NCBI RefSeq assembly: GCF_018122735.1
Contig: NZ_JAGRRD010000001.1
Coordinates: forward strand, 1,161,887-1,225,886
Length of the DNA stretch: 64,000 nt
Source: Azoarcus sp. L1K30
GTDB taxonomy: Bacteria > Pseudomonadota > Gammaproteobacteria > Burkholderiales > Rhodocyclaceae
Reading direction: 5' to 3'
Of this stretch, positions 10,159 through 18,801 are shown piece after piece. Position 1 is the first letter of the stretch; the number at the start of each line of letters is the position of its first letter. A program made the position numbers and the translations under genes. The notes beneath the pieces are model-generated. The model was not told the origin of the DNA, did no database searches, and saw nothing but the letters and a program-made list of their open reading frames with translations.

Positions 10159-11213
10159 GATGCTCTCCTGGACGACGGCATACTGGGAAACCTGAGGGCA
10201 AAGCGCGCACCCGGACCACTTCCGAGCGAAAAGTCGCCACCGAGCTGCTCTGCCAGCAGGGGCACGAGTTGCAAACCCAGCGACTTCACGTTTTCCAGGT
10301 CAAAACCTGCGGGCAATCCCACCCCATCGTCAGCGACGACTAGCTCAAGCGCGTCGGCGACTGCATGCAACTCAATACGGACCTCTCCCGAGCGCCCCCC
10401 CACAAATGCATGCTTGAATGCATTTGTCACCAGCTCGGTCACGATCAGCCCGCAAGGCACAGCACGCTCGAGATCGAGAGAAAGCGGCCCTGTCGGCATC
10501 ACTGTACGCAAGGAAATGCGCACGCTGTCCTCGCGATAGCTTCCCAGCAGCAACTGCGCGAGTCGATCCAGATATTCTCCCAGATCAATTCGTGAGTAGT
10601 CCTTCCCCTCATAGAGCAACTGATGCGTCAAGGCCATTGCGCGCAGTCGATTCTGGCTCTCGGCCAGAACCGACTTCAAGCGCGCGTCGGAGGTGTGCGA
10701 AGCCTGAAGGTTGAGCAGGCTGGAGACCACCTGAAGGTTGTTCTTGACGCGATGGTGTACCTCGTTGAGCAAGGCCGTCTTCTCGTTGAGCGCGCGCTCG
10801 AGCTTTTGCTGCGCTCGGTGACGCTCGGTGATGTCGACGATGGAGGCAAGCACCATCACGCCATCGTCGGTCTCGATCGGATTGAGCCCGATCTCCACCG
10901 GGAACTCACTTCCGTCTCGGTGTCGTGCATACAGATCGCGCCCGCTTCCCATCGGTCTTGGATGAGGATCGGCGAAGAACCCCTCCCGGTAGGCAGGGTG
11001 GTGGGTCGAAAGGTGTCCAGGAATGAGCTTTTCAACGGACTGTCCGAGCAACTCCTGGCGCGGATAGCCAAATACCCGTTCCGCCTGCGCATTGATCAAC
11101 ACGATACGCCCCTTGCGGTCGACCATCACCATTGCAGTCGGAGCCCACTCGACAACCCGTCTGAACGAGCCCTCACCGGTCGGCGGCATGCTTGCTGGCA
11201 ATGCATCGTTCAT
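10155..11213 (-). CDS. PAS-domain sensor histidine kinase, HisKA_2 family
   Basis: Soluble sensor kinase of 352 aa, with no membrane segment. An N-terminal PAS domain spans about 15-135. The HisKA_2 dimerisation/phosphotransfer box EVHHRVKNNLQVVSSLL starts near residue 151, with His154 the likely phosphoacceptor. A HATPase domain with N-box VTELVTNAFKHAF and G1 box DDGVGLPAGF follows. The stop overlaps the start of the GGDEF-EAL regulator (ATGA), so the pair forms a two-gene operon linking a cytoplasmic signal to c-di-GMP. The ligand of the PAS domain is unknown. Confidence 0.92.
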   Translation of the reverse strand: MNDALPASMPPTGEGSFRRVVEWAPTAMVMVDRKGRIVLINAQAERVFGYPRQELLGQSVEKLIPGHLSTHHPAYREGFFADPHPRPMGSGRDLYARHRDGSEFPVEIGLNPIETDDGVMVLASIVDITERHRAQQKLERALNEKTALLNEVHHRVKNNLQVVSSLLNLQASHTSDARLKSVLAESQNRLRAMALTHQLLYEGKDYSRIDLGEYLDRLAQLLLGSYREDSVRISLRTVMPTGPLSLDLERAVPCGLIVTELVTNAFKHAFVGGRSGEVRIELHAVADALELVVADDGVGLPAGFDLENVKSLGLQLVPLLAEQLGGDFSLGSGPGARFALRFPSMPSSRRAS

Positions 11214-11376
11214 TATTCACCTCGAGTCCTGCCAAGTATCCCAAGTCTAGCCCATCCGCAATCGGCGCGTTGCACCGGAGTGTTTCGCCAATTGATTGGA
11301 CGGGGGCAGACCTGCGTGGTTCCTCCCGCTGGAGAACTCCCAGCACAGCCTAGGACAGGCTTTCAGTACCCCGAAC

Positions 11377-11565
11377 CTAGCGCTCTTGCGGGCCACCGCG
11401 CAATAGCACTGAGGCACCAACAGCCGCGACCAGCGCAGCCACCAGGAATCTGCTCGCCGTGGTTTGCGCACTGATAAACGCCTTGAACGGTTCATGCAGC
11501 TCGTCATCGCTCCGTTCCAGCGCAGGCTTGTGGCACTGTGCACGCAACCTTTCATTCTTGGTCAT
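11377..11565 (-). CDS. Small putative single-pass membrane protein
   Basis: A 62-aa open frame: a charged N-terminal half (MTKNERLRAQCHKPALERSD) and one predicted hydrophobic helix at about 37-56 (ASRFLVAALVAAVGASVLL), ending in basic residues. An AAGGCGGA element lies about nine bases before the ATG at 11565. I recognise no family. It may be real because the helix and ribosome site agree, but it is short and unsupported by neighbours. Confidence 0.4.
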   Translation of the reverse strand: MTKNERLRAQCHKPALERSDDELHEPFKAFISAQTTASRFLVAALVAAVGASVLLRGGPQER

Positions 11566-11875
11566 TGGTCAGTTCCGCCTTCAAGCGTCCGGCGCCGCCA
11601 CGCAGCGGCGGACGACAGGATTCATTGACGGGAATTGCGAGGCATCATGCTCGCTTCCCAAGCAAGTCGAAGACTCGACTATCCTCCGACAATGCTCGAT
11701 CGCCTCAGAGAACACTGACTGGCCGTGGGCCTGAGCCTGATCGGATCCGGATCGCTGCGCGCGGCACGACTGCTCGACCGGTGCGAGCTGAAATTGCGGC
11801 CGATGATCTCCGCGCTGCGCCGTTGGCTAAACAAATGGCTCGGCTGAATGCGATCCGGCTCGCCTTGGGCAGCAT
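11566..11875. other. Intergenic region, no confident gene
   Basis: About 310 bases between the small membrane ORF and the M32 peptidase stop. A 40-codon forward frame with a GTG at 11725 and stop at 11845-11847 would encode an amphipathic Arg/Lys-rich peptide, but it lacks a ribosome site and is not called. Nothing else seen. Confidence 0.4.
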
Positions 11876-13381
11876 TCAATGCCCACCCCATCCCAGATAG
11901 CGTGCGCCGAGGTGTGCCTTGAGGTGGGACGGATCGAGTTCGTTCCCACTCACCCGACGCACCAGCTCGAGGGTTTCCCACCTGCTCGCCTGCGACCAGA
12001 TCTGTGCTTGCAGCCAGTCAAAAATCGGCTTCAGCCTGCCGTTGGCAATGCACTCTTCGGGGCCCTCGAGGTCGCGGCGCAGGCTGACGAACCACTGCGC
12101 CGCGTACATTGCGCCCAGTGCATAGCTGGGAAAATAGCCGAATGCGCCCTTGGCCCAGTGGATATCCTGCATGCAGCCATCGCGAAAATCCCCTCGGGTA
12201 TCGACCCCTAGCAGGCGCATCATCTTCTCGTCCCACAGCGCCGGAATGTCCCCGGCCTCGATCTCGCCGCCGATCAGGTCGCGCTCGATCTCATAGCGGA
12301 GGATGATGTGCGCCGGATAGCTCAGTTCGTCGGCCGCCACACGAATGGGCCCGGGTGCGACGCGCGTCATCAGCCGGTACAGGTTGTCGACATCGAAGCC
12401 GGCCCTGTCACCGAAATGGGCGCCGAGCATGGGCGCCAGCACACCGGCAAACGCCCGGCTACGCCCGATCTGCATTTCGACGAACAGGCTTTGGCTTTCG
12501 TGGATGGCAAACGAGCGCGGGCGACCGAGCGGCTGCTCCAGCCACTCCCTGGGCAGCCCCTGAGCGTAACGTCCGTGCCCGCACTCGTGGAGTGTGCCAT
12601 TGAGCGCTTGGAGAAAATCATCCTCGCGATAGCGGACCGTGATTCGCACATCCTCGGGCACGCCACCCGTGAAGGGATGCGCACTTTCGTCCAGCCGGCC
12701 CGCATTGAAATCGAAACCCAGCGTGCCAGCCAGCGCCCTGCACAGTTCGCGCTGAGCGGCGAGCGGAAATGGGCCGGCGGGCGCAATCGCCGGCGCCCGC
12801 TCCTGCATCGCCATTGCCGCCGTGACCATGTCAGGCAGCCAGCCCTGCAGCCCGTCGAACATCCGATCGAGCACGTCCATCCGCATCCCGGGCTCGTAGC
12901 GTTCGATCAATGCATCGTAGGGCGCAAGCCCGGTGCGATCGGAAAGCCGGAGCGCTTCCTCGCGCGCAAGGCGAAGCACTTCGCCGAAGTTCTCCATGAA
13001 GCCCGGCCAGTCATTGGCCGGGCGCTGATCACGCCAGGCGTGCTCGCATTGAGCCGTCGCCTGAGCACTCGCCGCAATGAGACTCTCGGGCAGCGCACTG
13101 GCCTCGAGCCAGTCACGCCGGATTTCGCGCAGATTCGCCCGCTGCAATGCATCCAGCGGCTCGTCCTCCGCCTGGCTGATCAAGCCGGCCAGTCGGGGCT
13201 GACGGCGCAAACCGTGGATCAGGCGACGAAATTCGGCCTCCGCAGCAGTTCGCGCCCTGCTGCCCCCGGGCGGCATCATTGCACTGCGATCCCACGCCAG
13301 GATCGACTCGACATGGCCCAGCCGGTATAGCTGCGCGTAAATCGACTGCAGTTCCGAATAGGCTGAGAACATGGGAAGCAT
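11876..13381 (-). CDS. Carboxypeptidase Taq, M32 metallopeptidase
   Basis: Zinc carboxypeptidase of family M32, about 500 aa, cytoplasmic, removing C-terminal residues from peptides. The zinc motif HECGH is in GTLHECGHGRYAQGLP, with downstream IHESQSLFVEMQIGRS that supplies the third ligand. N-terminal ILAWDRSAMMPPGG is family-typical. Two starts are possible: the ATG at 13381 lies only two bases from AAGGAG, while the ATG at 13372 has 11-base spacing, so translation may begin three codons later. Monocistronic. Confidence 0.93.
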   Translation of the reverse strand: MLPMFSAYSELQSIYAQLYRLGHVESILAWDRSAMMPPGGSRARTAAEAEFRRLIHGLRRQPRLAGLISQAEDEPLDALQRANLREIRRDWLEASALPESLIAASAQATAQCEHAWRDQRPANDWPGFMENFGEVLRLAREEALRLSDRTGLAPYDALIERYEPGMRMDVLDRMFDGLQGWLPDMVTAAMAMQERAPAIAPAGPFPLAAQRELCRALAGTLGFDFNAGRLDESAHPFTGGVPEDVRITVRYREDDFLQALNGTLHECGHGRYAQGLPREWLEQPLGRPRSFAIHESQSLFVEMQIGRSRAFAGVLAPMLGAHFGDRAGFDVDNLYRLMTRVAPGPIRVAADELSYPAHIILRYEIERDLIGGEIEAGDIPALWDEKMMRLLGVDTRGDFRDGCMQDIHWAKGAFGYFPSYALGAMYAAQWFVSLRRDLEGPEECIANGRLKPIFDWLQAQIWSQASRWETLELVRRVSGNELDPSHLKAHLGARYLGWGGH

Positions 13382-13454
13382 TACTCCTTCTTGATTTCAC
13401 GTCGGACCACCCGGCGGTGGGTTGCCGAACCGGAAACGCATTGCGCGGCCGGCG

Positions 13455-14486
13455 TTACCGGGTAAGCGTCACCAGCACGGCAATTGCGTAAATGAGCAGC
13501 ACCAGAAAACTCTCGAAGCCGATGTTGGCAATACCGCGCTTTTCCCGCCTTACCAAACCCATCAGCAGCACACCAGTCTGCAGCAAGCCGACACTGACGA
13601 GGAAGGCCTGGTGCAGACTGACGGCGTGCAGGATCGAGCCACTGCGGTAGGCGACGTCCGACACGGCTACGAACAGCGTGTCGAACACGTTGCCGCCGAT
13701 GATGTCACCGACCGCGAGCGTGAGCGCGCCCTGTTTCACTGCGGCGATCGCCGTCACCAGTTCGGGCAACGAGGTCGCAACCGCAGTGAACACGCCGCCA
13801 AGTGCCGACTCCGAGAGCCCGGTTTGCCTGGCCAGCGCCATGCCGCTGCGCGCAAGAAGCCACCCGGCAACCCCGACCAGGGCTGCGAGCACCCCGAATT
13901 CGATCCACAGGCGGGAAAAGCCCCTGAATTGCCGCGTACCCTGCGGCGCTTCGCTTCGTGTCTCCACCGTCTGACGCGGCAACCACATCGGCTTCGAGTA
14001 CGCATGGGATACGAGCTGCAAACCGCCGACGTAAGCCAAAGGCAGCATGAGCGACACCGGATGCACGTCCAGAACCGTCATGTCCGGCCCGGTCATTCCG
14101 ATCAGGATCAGCGCCAACATGCAGACCAGCATGGCCCCCTGCATGATGTTTGCCGCCGAGGCGGCCGCATGCTCGAGGTTGGCGCGCGGGTAGGCGATAT
14201 CGGCAATCGCCAGAAAGGCCGTTTGCGCGGCGATACCACCGAGCGCATTGGCCACGGCGATGTCTGCAAAACCGTTCGAAGCCGCAGTGATCGAGGTCAC
14301 CGATCCCGGCAGCGAGGTTGTCGCCCCGAGAAAGACGGCCCCGGTCACCGCCTGCCCCAAACCGGTCCGTTCGGCAATCCGTCCGGCGACACTTGCCAAC
14401 CGCCAGCCGCCAATGCCGATCAGTAGCGTGGTCACGGCAAACAGGGCCACGTTGCCCCATAGCGGCATGTTGCTGGCGGCATTCAT
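13455..14486 (-). CDS. CaCA-family sodium/calcium exchanger-like protein, degenerate alpha-1 repeat
   Basis: Ten-helix membrane antiporter of 343 aa. The second alpha repeat is canonical: ATSLPELV at 237-244, with the ion-binding Glu242, and GGNVFD at 264-269. The first alpha repeat reads GATTSLPGSVTS at 54-65, with Gly61 where the conserved Glu of the ion site is expected, and the partner motif is VANALGG instead of GSNxFN. It is clearly of CaCA fold but may not carry Ca2+ in the standard way. It follows the M32 gene in the same direction after 73 bases. Confidence 0.85.
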   Translation of the reverse strand: MNAASNMPLWGNVALFAVTTLLIGIGGWRLASVAGRIAERTGLGQAVTGAVFLGATTSLPGSVTSITAASNGFADIAVANALGGIAAQTAFLAIADIAYPRANLEHAAASAANIMQGAMLVCMLALILIGMTGPDMTVLDVHPVSLMLPLAYVGGLQLVSHAYSKPMWLPRQTVETRSEAPQGTRQFRGFSRLWIEFGVLAALVGVAGWLLARSGMALARQTGLSESALGGVFTAVATSLPELVTAIAAVKQGALTLAVGDIIGGNVFDTLFVAVSDVAYRSGSILHAVSLHQAFLVSVGLLQTGVLLMGLVRREKRGIANIGFESFLVLLIYAIAVLVTLTR

Positions 14487-14562
14487 CCGCGGCCTGCGTT
14501 CTCGCGACGGCCCTCACGCCTGGGGAGCAGCGAGCCTGGCGCAAGAGCTCGCACCATCGCGC

Positions 14563-15051
14563 TCACTGTTTCGAGTCGTCGGCGTATTCCTGCTCGGCCT
14601 TCTCCCACCCGGTGCGCAAGGCCCGGTATGCCTTCGAGAACCCGGCCTTCGTGTGCTCCCACGCCGCGGCGCTGCTGTTCTTGAGCCCGCCGTACCACTC
14701 GGCCACTTCGACCCGCTCGCGCTGCAACGCGCGCAGCGATTGCCGGGCCTTCTCACGCGCGGCCGCATCCATACGGCCCCATTTTTTCTCGATTCTTGCC
14801 TGCATCGTTTCGATACGGCCATCGATCGAATCCAGCGCAGCCTTGGCCTTTGCCGCAGCCTCGTCGCGCTTGTCGACCGTGTAGTCCTTGATCGCATCTG
14901 CAGCGTCGATGACCTCGTGACGGACCTCTTTTGCGGTGGTCTGATCATTCGCCATCTTTCCTGAGTCATTCCCCGCCGCGAGTGCCAACGATGGAAATGC
15001 AAGCGCAACAGCGGTCGCAAGAACAGTCAGGCTTTTCATCTGATGATTCAT
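14563..15051 (-). CDS. Exported coiled-coil stress-type protein
   Basis: 162 aa. A Sec signal (residues 1-25, LTVLATAVALAFPSLALA) is followed by a long helical, Ala/Lys/Glu-rich stretch with heptad character (AAKAKAALDSIDGRIETMQARI). The ATG at 15051 follows a GGGGGA ribosome site. It resembles, in periplasmic form, the sll1863-like coiled-coil protein encoded 73 bases upstream in the same direction: both combine a helical rod with a C-terminal GW/AW-containing segment. Precise function unknown; a structural or envelope stress role is an inference. Confidence 0.7.
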   Translation of the reverse strand: MNHQMKSLTVLATAVALAFPSLALAAGNDSGKMANDQTTAKEVRHEVIDAADAIKDYTVDKRDEAAAKAKAALDSIDGRIETMQARIEKKWGRMDAAAREKARQSLRALQRERVEVAEWYGGLKNSSAAAWEHTKAGFSKAYRALRTGWEKAEQEYADDSKQ

Positions 15052-15124
15052 CTTTTCCCCCTTTTCGGTCGTCGGAAGTGAATGCCCGAACCGGACGTAC
15101 CGGCGCGGACGCGTGATCGGCGCC

Positions 15125-15412
15125 CTACTTGAAGCGCGATCGAGCCGAATCGACCGCTTCGCCGACCGCGTCCCAAGCACGTTCCACCCCGGCCTTCATG
15201 TCTTGCCACGCGCCCTCGCCGGCGCTCTTCATTTCGTCCAGTTTCTGCCGCGCTTCGCTGCGCTTGTGGCGCAAGGCCTCGATCTGCTCCAGGTAGCCGG
15301 CACGCGCCTTGGCTTCGGCAACGTCTGCCTTTGCCGACAGCACGTCGATCTCGGCACTCCATTGATCCAGTTTTGCTTGCATGCGCTCAATGTATTCTTT
15401 CTTGTCGCTCAT
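15125..15412 (-). CDS. sll1863-family stress response coiled-coil protein
   Basis: 95-aa cytoplasmic protein, MSDKKEYIERMQAKLDQWSA at the N-terminus, continuing as an uninterrupted coiled coil with Asp/Glu/Lys/Arg heptads and ending in GAWQDMKAGVERAWDAVGEA, which matches the family annotated as sll1863 stress response proteins. AAGGAG precedes the ATG. It is upstream of the exported coiled-coil gene and probably cotranscribed. A perfect hairpin lies in its presumed leader. Confidence 0.78.
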   Translation of the reverse strand: MSDKKEYIERMQAKLDQWSAEIDVLSAKADVAEAKARAGYLEQIEALRHKRSEARQKLDEMKSAGEGAWQDMKAGVERAWDAVGEAVDSARSRFK

Positions 15413-15438
15413 TCCTGTCTCCTTATTCCGTGAGTTTG

Positions 15439-15461
15439 CCGACGACGGAACCCGTCGTCGG
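15439..15461 (-). promoter_or_regulatory. Hairpin in leader of the sll1863-like gene
   Basis: Perfect 10-bp inverted repeat CCGACGACGG / CCGTCGTCGG with a 3-base loop, 26 bases before the start codon at 15412. No T-run follows on either strand. It could be an mRNA-stabilising or attenuating leader structure, or a dyad operator. Confidence 0.5.
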
Positions 15462-16118
15462 TCAGGCAGCCGGATTCGCCGCGTACGTCATTTCACCGGA
15501 TCCGACAGGGCATCGATCGAGTGACACAGACCCGCCCGATAACGCCGTCAGGCGCCACACGGTCGCGAACCCGCCGATGCATTTCAGTCCATGCGGTTCA
15601 TGCACCGGCTTAAGGTTGAACCCTGCGCTAAGTGAGAGTTCAATCCGGTTCAAACTCATCTACCGACTTTCACCTGACATCCATCCATGCTCGTGCCATA
15701 GCCTGGCAGTAAGAACAAAGGGTGCATGCAGGCGCCTCCACCGCCGCAAATTCGAACGTGGCAGGCAGGCCGCGACGGCCCGATCCGGGCGGGCAGCCGC
15801 ATTCGGCGCGGGTGACATCGGCATTGGACAGGCGCGATCGAATTGCATCGTGAAGCCCTTCAGGGGAACGGCGCGCGCCGAACGTCGTCACATTTTCCAT
15901 GCGCCCGCCGCAGGGTGGCAGTCGATACGCTCGCCATAAGAACGAAGCAGATCGCGACACGGATCGAGAGGCCGCACACGCGTTGGCGTGGCGGGCGGGC
16001 GGCATGATCGTGGCCCCGGTGCTGCACTGAGGACGGCAGCCGTCGCGCACCTGCATGTGCGGATGCAGCGCCCTGACCGGCACACGTTGAACTGCCGGAT
16101 GGATAAAGGAGATTTGAG
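15462..16118. other. Intergenic region, no confident gene
   Basis: About 650 bases between divergent genes. Open frames on the minus strand (for example 15670-16083) are Arg/Cys/Pro-rich and lack ribosome sites. I see no RNA gene. Promoters for both flanking genes should lie here. Confidence 0.4.
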
Positions 16119-17507
16119 ATGATCATGCTTCGCCCCACCGTAACGAATGTAATCGTCTCGTGCCTTGCGCTACTAGCGCTCGGCGGGTGCCTCAAACGTG
16201 ACGCCCTGCGTGAAAGCACCAGCGAACCGGCGCGCATGTCGCCCGAGAGCACTCAGGGTCACACTCCACGCAGCGGGTTCGGCCCGGATCCCCGACTGCC
16301 CACAGCCGATACTTCGCTGATTCCGACGGTGAACATTGCTCGCGCAGTCGGATGGGCCGACGGCGACCAACCACGGGCTGCGAAGGGCAAGCGCGTGACT
16401 CGCTTCGCCGACGGTCTGCGGCACCCTCGATGGCTGTACGTTCTGCCCAACGGCGATGTGCTGGTCGCGGAGAGCAACGCGCCGCACTATCCCGGCGGCG
16501 CATCGGGCATCAAGGCGTGGATCGTCAGGCAGGTAAAGTCCATCGCTGGCGCGGGCGATGCGAGTGCCGACCGCATCACCCTGCTCAGGGACGTCGACGG
16601 TGACGGCAAGCTCGACGAGCGCCATGTATTTCTGGACCGGCTGCAGTCGCCCTTCGGCATGACCCTCGTCGGCAACACCCTGTATGTGGCCAACGCGGAT
16701 GCAGTGGTGAAATTCCCCTACCAGACGGGCCAGACCCGGATCACGGCAGCGCCGGTCAAGGTTGCCGACCTGCCCGGCGGCCCGATCAACCATCACTGGA
16801 CCAAGAACGTGATCGCGAGCGCAGACGGCCGCAGGCTGTACGTCGCCATCGGCTCCAACAGCAACATTGCCGAGAATGGTTTCGACGCGGAGCGCGGCAG
16901 GGCTGCGATATGGGAGGTCGACGCCGACAGCGGCGCACACCGCATCTTCGCTTCCGGGCTGCGCAATCCGGTGGGGCTGACCTGGGTCGGCGACACCTTG
17001 TGGACCTCGGTCAACGAGCGTGACGGTTTGGGCGACGATTTGGTGCCCGACTACATGACGTCAGTGCAGCGCGGCGGCTTCTACGGTTGGCCCTACAGCT
17101 ATTTCGGCCAGCACACCGACAACCGGGTCGAGCAGCGCGAACCCGAACGGGTCGCAACGGCAATCAAGCCGGATTACGCGCTGGGCGCGCACACGAGCTC
17201 GCTCGGACTGGCCTATACCGATGGCAAGGATGCACTGGCGATTTTCGGTGCCGGCATGGTGGTCGGTCAGCACGGTTCATGGAACCGCTCGGTTCACAGC
17301 GGATACGAGGTGATCTTCATCCCGTTCGCGAACGGCAAGCCGGCAGGGCTGCCGCGAACGATCCTGAGCGGATTCCTGAGCGCGGAAGGTACCGCGTATG
17401 GTCGTCCGGTCGGCGTGGCCTTCGACAGGCAAGGCGCACTGCTGGTGGCCGACGACGTCGGCAATACCGTGTGGCGGGTCAGCGCCGTCGATGCCGGCAC
17501 GCGCTGA
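16119..17507 (+). CDS. PQQ-dependent sugar (sorbosone-type) dehydrogenase lipoprotein
   Basis: 462-aa beta-propeller dehydrogenase of the soluble-GDH/L-sorbosone dehydrogenase group. AAAGGAG lies seven bases before the ATG. Residues 1-24 form a lipoprotein signal with lipobox LGGC, so it is likely anchored on the periplasmic side. Propeller motifs include GLRHPRWLYVLPNGDVLVAE, GLRNPVGLTWVGDTLWTSVN and VGVAFDRQGALLVADDVGNT. The enzyme is expected to oxidise an aldose or aldehyde using PQQ; the substrate cannot be assigned. No PQQ biosynthesis genes are nearby. Monocistronic, convergent with the next gene. Confidence 0.85.
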   Translation: MIMLRPTVTNVIVSCLALLALGGCLKRDALRESTSEPARMSPESTQGHTPRSGFGPDPRLPTADTSLIPTVNIARAVGWADGDQPRAAKGKRVTRFADGLRHPRWLYVLPNGDVLVAESNAPHYPGGASGIKAWIVRQVKSIAGAGDASADRITLLRDVDGDGKLDERHVFLDRLQSPFGMTLVGNTLYVANADAVVKFPYQTGQTRITAAPVKVADLPGGPINHHWTKNVIASADGRRLYVAIGSNSNIAENGFDAERGRAAIWEVDADSGAHRIFASGLRNPVGLTWVGDTLWTSVNERDGLGDDLVPDYMTSVQRGGFYGWPYSYFGQHTDNRVEQREPERVATAIKPDYALGAHTSSLGLAYTDGKDALAIFGAGMVVGQHGSWNRSVHSGYEVIFIPFANGKPAGLPRTILSGFLSAEGTAYGRPVGVAFDRQGALLVADDVGNTVWRVSAVDAGTR

Positions 17508-17545
17508 GACCGACGCAAAGGACACGGCCACGCCAAGGCCTCGAC

Positions 17546-18058
17546 CTAACTAACGGTCTTCTCCTTGTACGCGCCAACGGCCGCTTCGATTGTCTCCTCG
17601 GCAAAAATGGTTTCGGCCGCGCTGCGGGTGTCAGCAAGCAGAACGACCTGACCACTGGCAACCGCATCCCGGGCAAGTGCCGAGAACTTCTCACTGTCCT
17701 TCTGCGCGCCTGCAGCAGCACCGATCAAGCCTCCAAGGGTGGCGCCCCAGCCCAGCATGGCAAGCGGCGCAATCAACGGACTGGCAACGAACAGACTGAC
17801 ATTCGCGGCGGTCAGAACGAACTGCCCGATCGCGCCGACACCGGCGCCGACGGTCGCACCAATCGCCCCGTCCACCGCAACATCTGCGAGTACATCGCCC
17901 GACTGCGGCTTGGACGGTTCGTCGAGCCGCGACGAGTCCTTCTCGAATACATGCACACGGTCACTGGGCAGTCCCCAATCGAGCAGTTTGGCAGCAACCA
18001 TCATGGCGCTTTCGCGATTGGCAAAGAAGCCGGATACGTAGTGGCGATCGTCACTCAT
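17546..18058 (-). CDS. General stress protein 17M/YflT-like domain protein
   Basis: 170 aa. The N-terminal 40 residues (YVSGFFANRESAMMVAAKLL and GLPSDRVHVFE) match the short alpha/beta YflT/GSP17M-like domain. The central part is a Gly/Ala-rich hydrophobic region (GAIGATVGAGVGAIGQF, SPLIAPLAMLGWGATLGGLI) able to form two glycine-zipper membrane helices. GGAG is six bases before the ATG at 18058; an open frame extends further upstream without a better start. Function is unknown beyond a stress association by family. Confidence 0.72.
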   Translation of the reverse strand: MSDDRHYVSGFFANRESAMMVAAKLLDWGLPSDRVHVFEKDSSRLDEPSKPQSGDVLADVAVDGAIGATVGAGVGAIGQFVLTAANVSLFVASPLIAPLAMLGWGATLGGLIGAAAGAQKDSEKFSALARDAVASGQVVLLADTRSAAETIFAEETIEAAVGAYKEKTVS

Positions 18059-18489
18059 GTGAATCTCCTTGGCGGGAGGAGCATGAGACGCTGTGCCCGG
18101 GCTCCGCGAACGGTGCCGCGGCACGCGGTACTCGCTTGCACACCCTGGAACCGTGCATGGTTCAGGCGTCCACCGCTGCAGGATCGCTTCAAGCAATGCG
18201 GTCCGCGTTCGTCCTGCCTGTCGACTCGATTACCCTCCCACCTGTTCGTTGATTAACGGTTGGCCGGACGCGAGCACCCTCACTCGTCGGAAACGCGTCG
18301 GCAACGAGAGTTCCCTCGCCGCCCTGCTAGCTGACGAATACGATGCCACCCGACCGGATGCGCGCTAACCACACCCCCTTGATCAACCGTGTGATCGAGC
18401 GGCGCACGCAAAGCAGACACGCTCAGAATGGCGCATGATGACGCCGTGGCAATCATGGGGGCACAGATGCCACCCAGGCGCGAGGCACG
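18059..18489. other. Intergenic region, no confident gene
   Basis: About 430 bases between divergent genes. A short forward frame (18093-18368) has no ribosome site and unnatural composition. No RNA gene or strong hairpin seen. Confidence 0.4.
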
Positions 18490-18777
18490 ATGACAAACCG
18501 AATCAGCATCCCGGCGAGTGAAGTCCGGCCGGATGACCATCTGTACGACGGTCCGGGCACCAATGCCCACCCCACTTTCCAGTGGGAAACCATCACCGCG
18601 GCAAGCCTGGTGGACGGGCTGGTGCGACTGACCGTTGGCCGCCTCGAACCACCGAACAACGAATTCTGGTTCGAGCCCGACGAAGTCGTAACCGTCATTC
18701 GCTATCCCGTCGCCGGGCCCGACAAGCCTGCAGCAAAGCCCGACCACAAGCACGGTCGCGGCCACAGACACGGCTAA
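18490..18777 (+). CDS. Conserved-looking hypothetical protein, His-rich tail
   Basis: 95 aa, MTNRISIPASEVRPDDHLYD at the N-terminus. The body looks like a small beta-rich domain (ETITAASLVDGLVRLTVGRL, FWFEPDEVVTVI) reminiscent of Hint/intein-edge beta folds, but no family is recognised with certainty. The C-terminus is Lys/His-rich (PDHKHGRGHRHG), possibly metal-binding. The ribosome site is weak (GAGG). It ends 24 bases before the SRAP gene and may be cotranscribed with it. Confidence 0.6.
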   Translation: MTNRISIPASEVRPDDHLYDGPGTNAHPTFQWETITAASLVDGLVRLTVGRLEPPNNEFWFEPDEVVTVIRYPVAGPDKPAAKPDHKHGRGHRHG

Positions 18778-18801
18778 GATCTCGACGAAGGAGGTGGCAC
18801 C

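Noticed and set aside
10402..10427. 10-bp inverted repeat ACAAATGCAT / ATGCATTTGT
   Set aside because: Lies inside the conserved N-box (TNAFKHAF) of the histidine kinase; the symmetry follows from the coding sequence.
11725..11847. 40-residue amphipathic basic peptide frame starting with GTG
   Set aside because: No ribosome site or promoter visible; could be chance in high-GC DNA, so not called although a small membrane-active peptide cannot be excluded.
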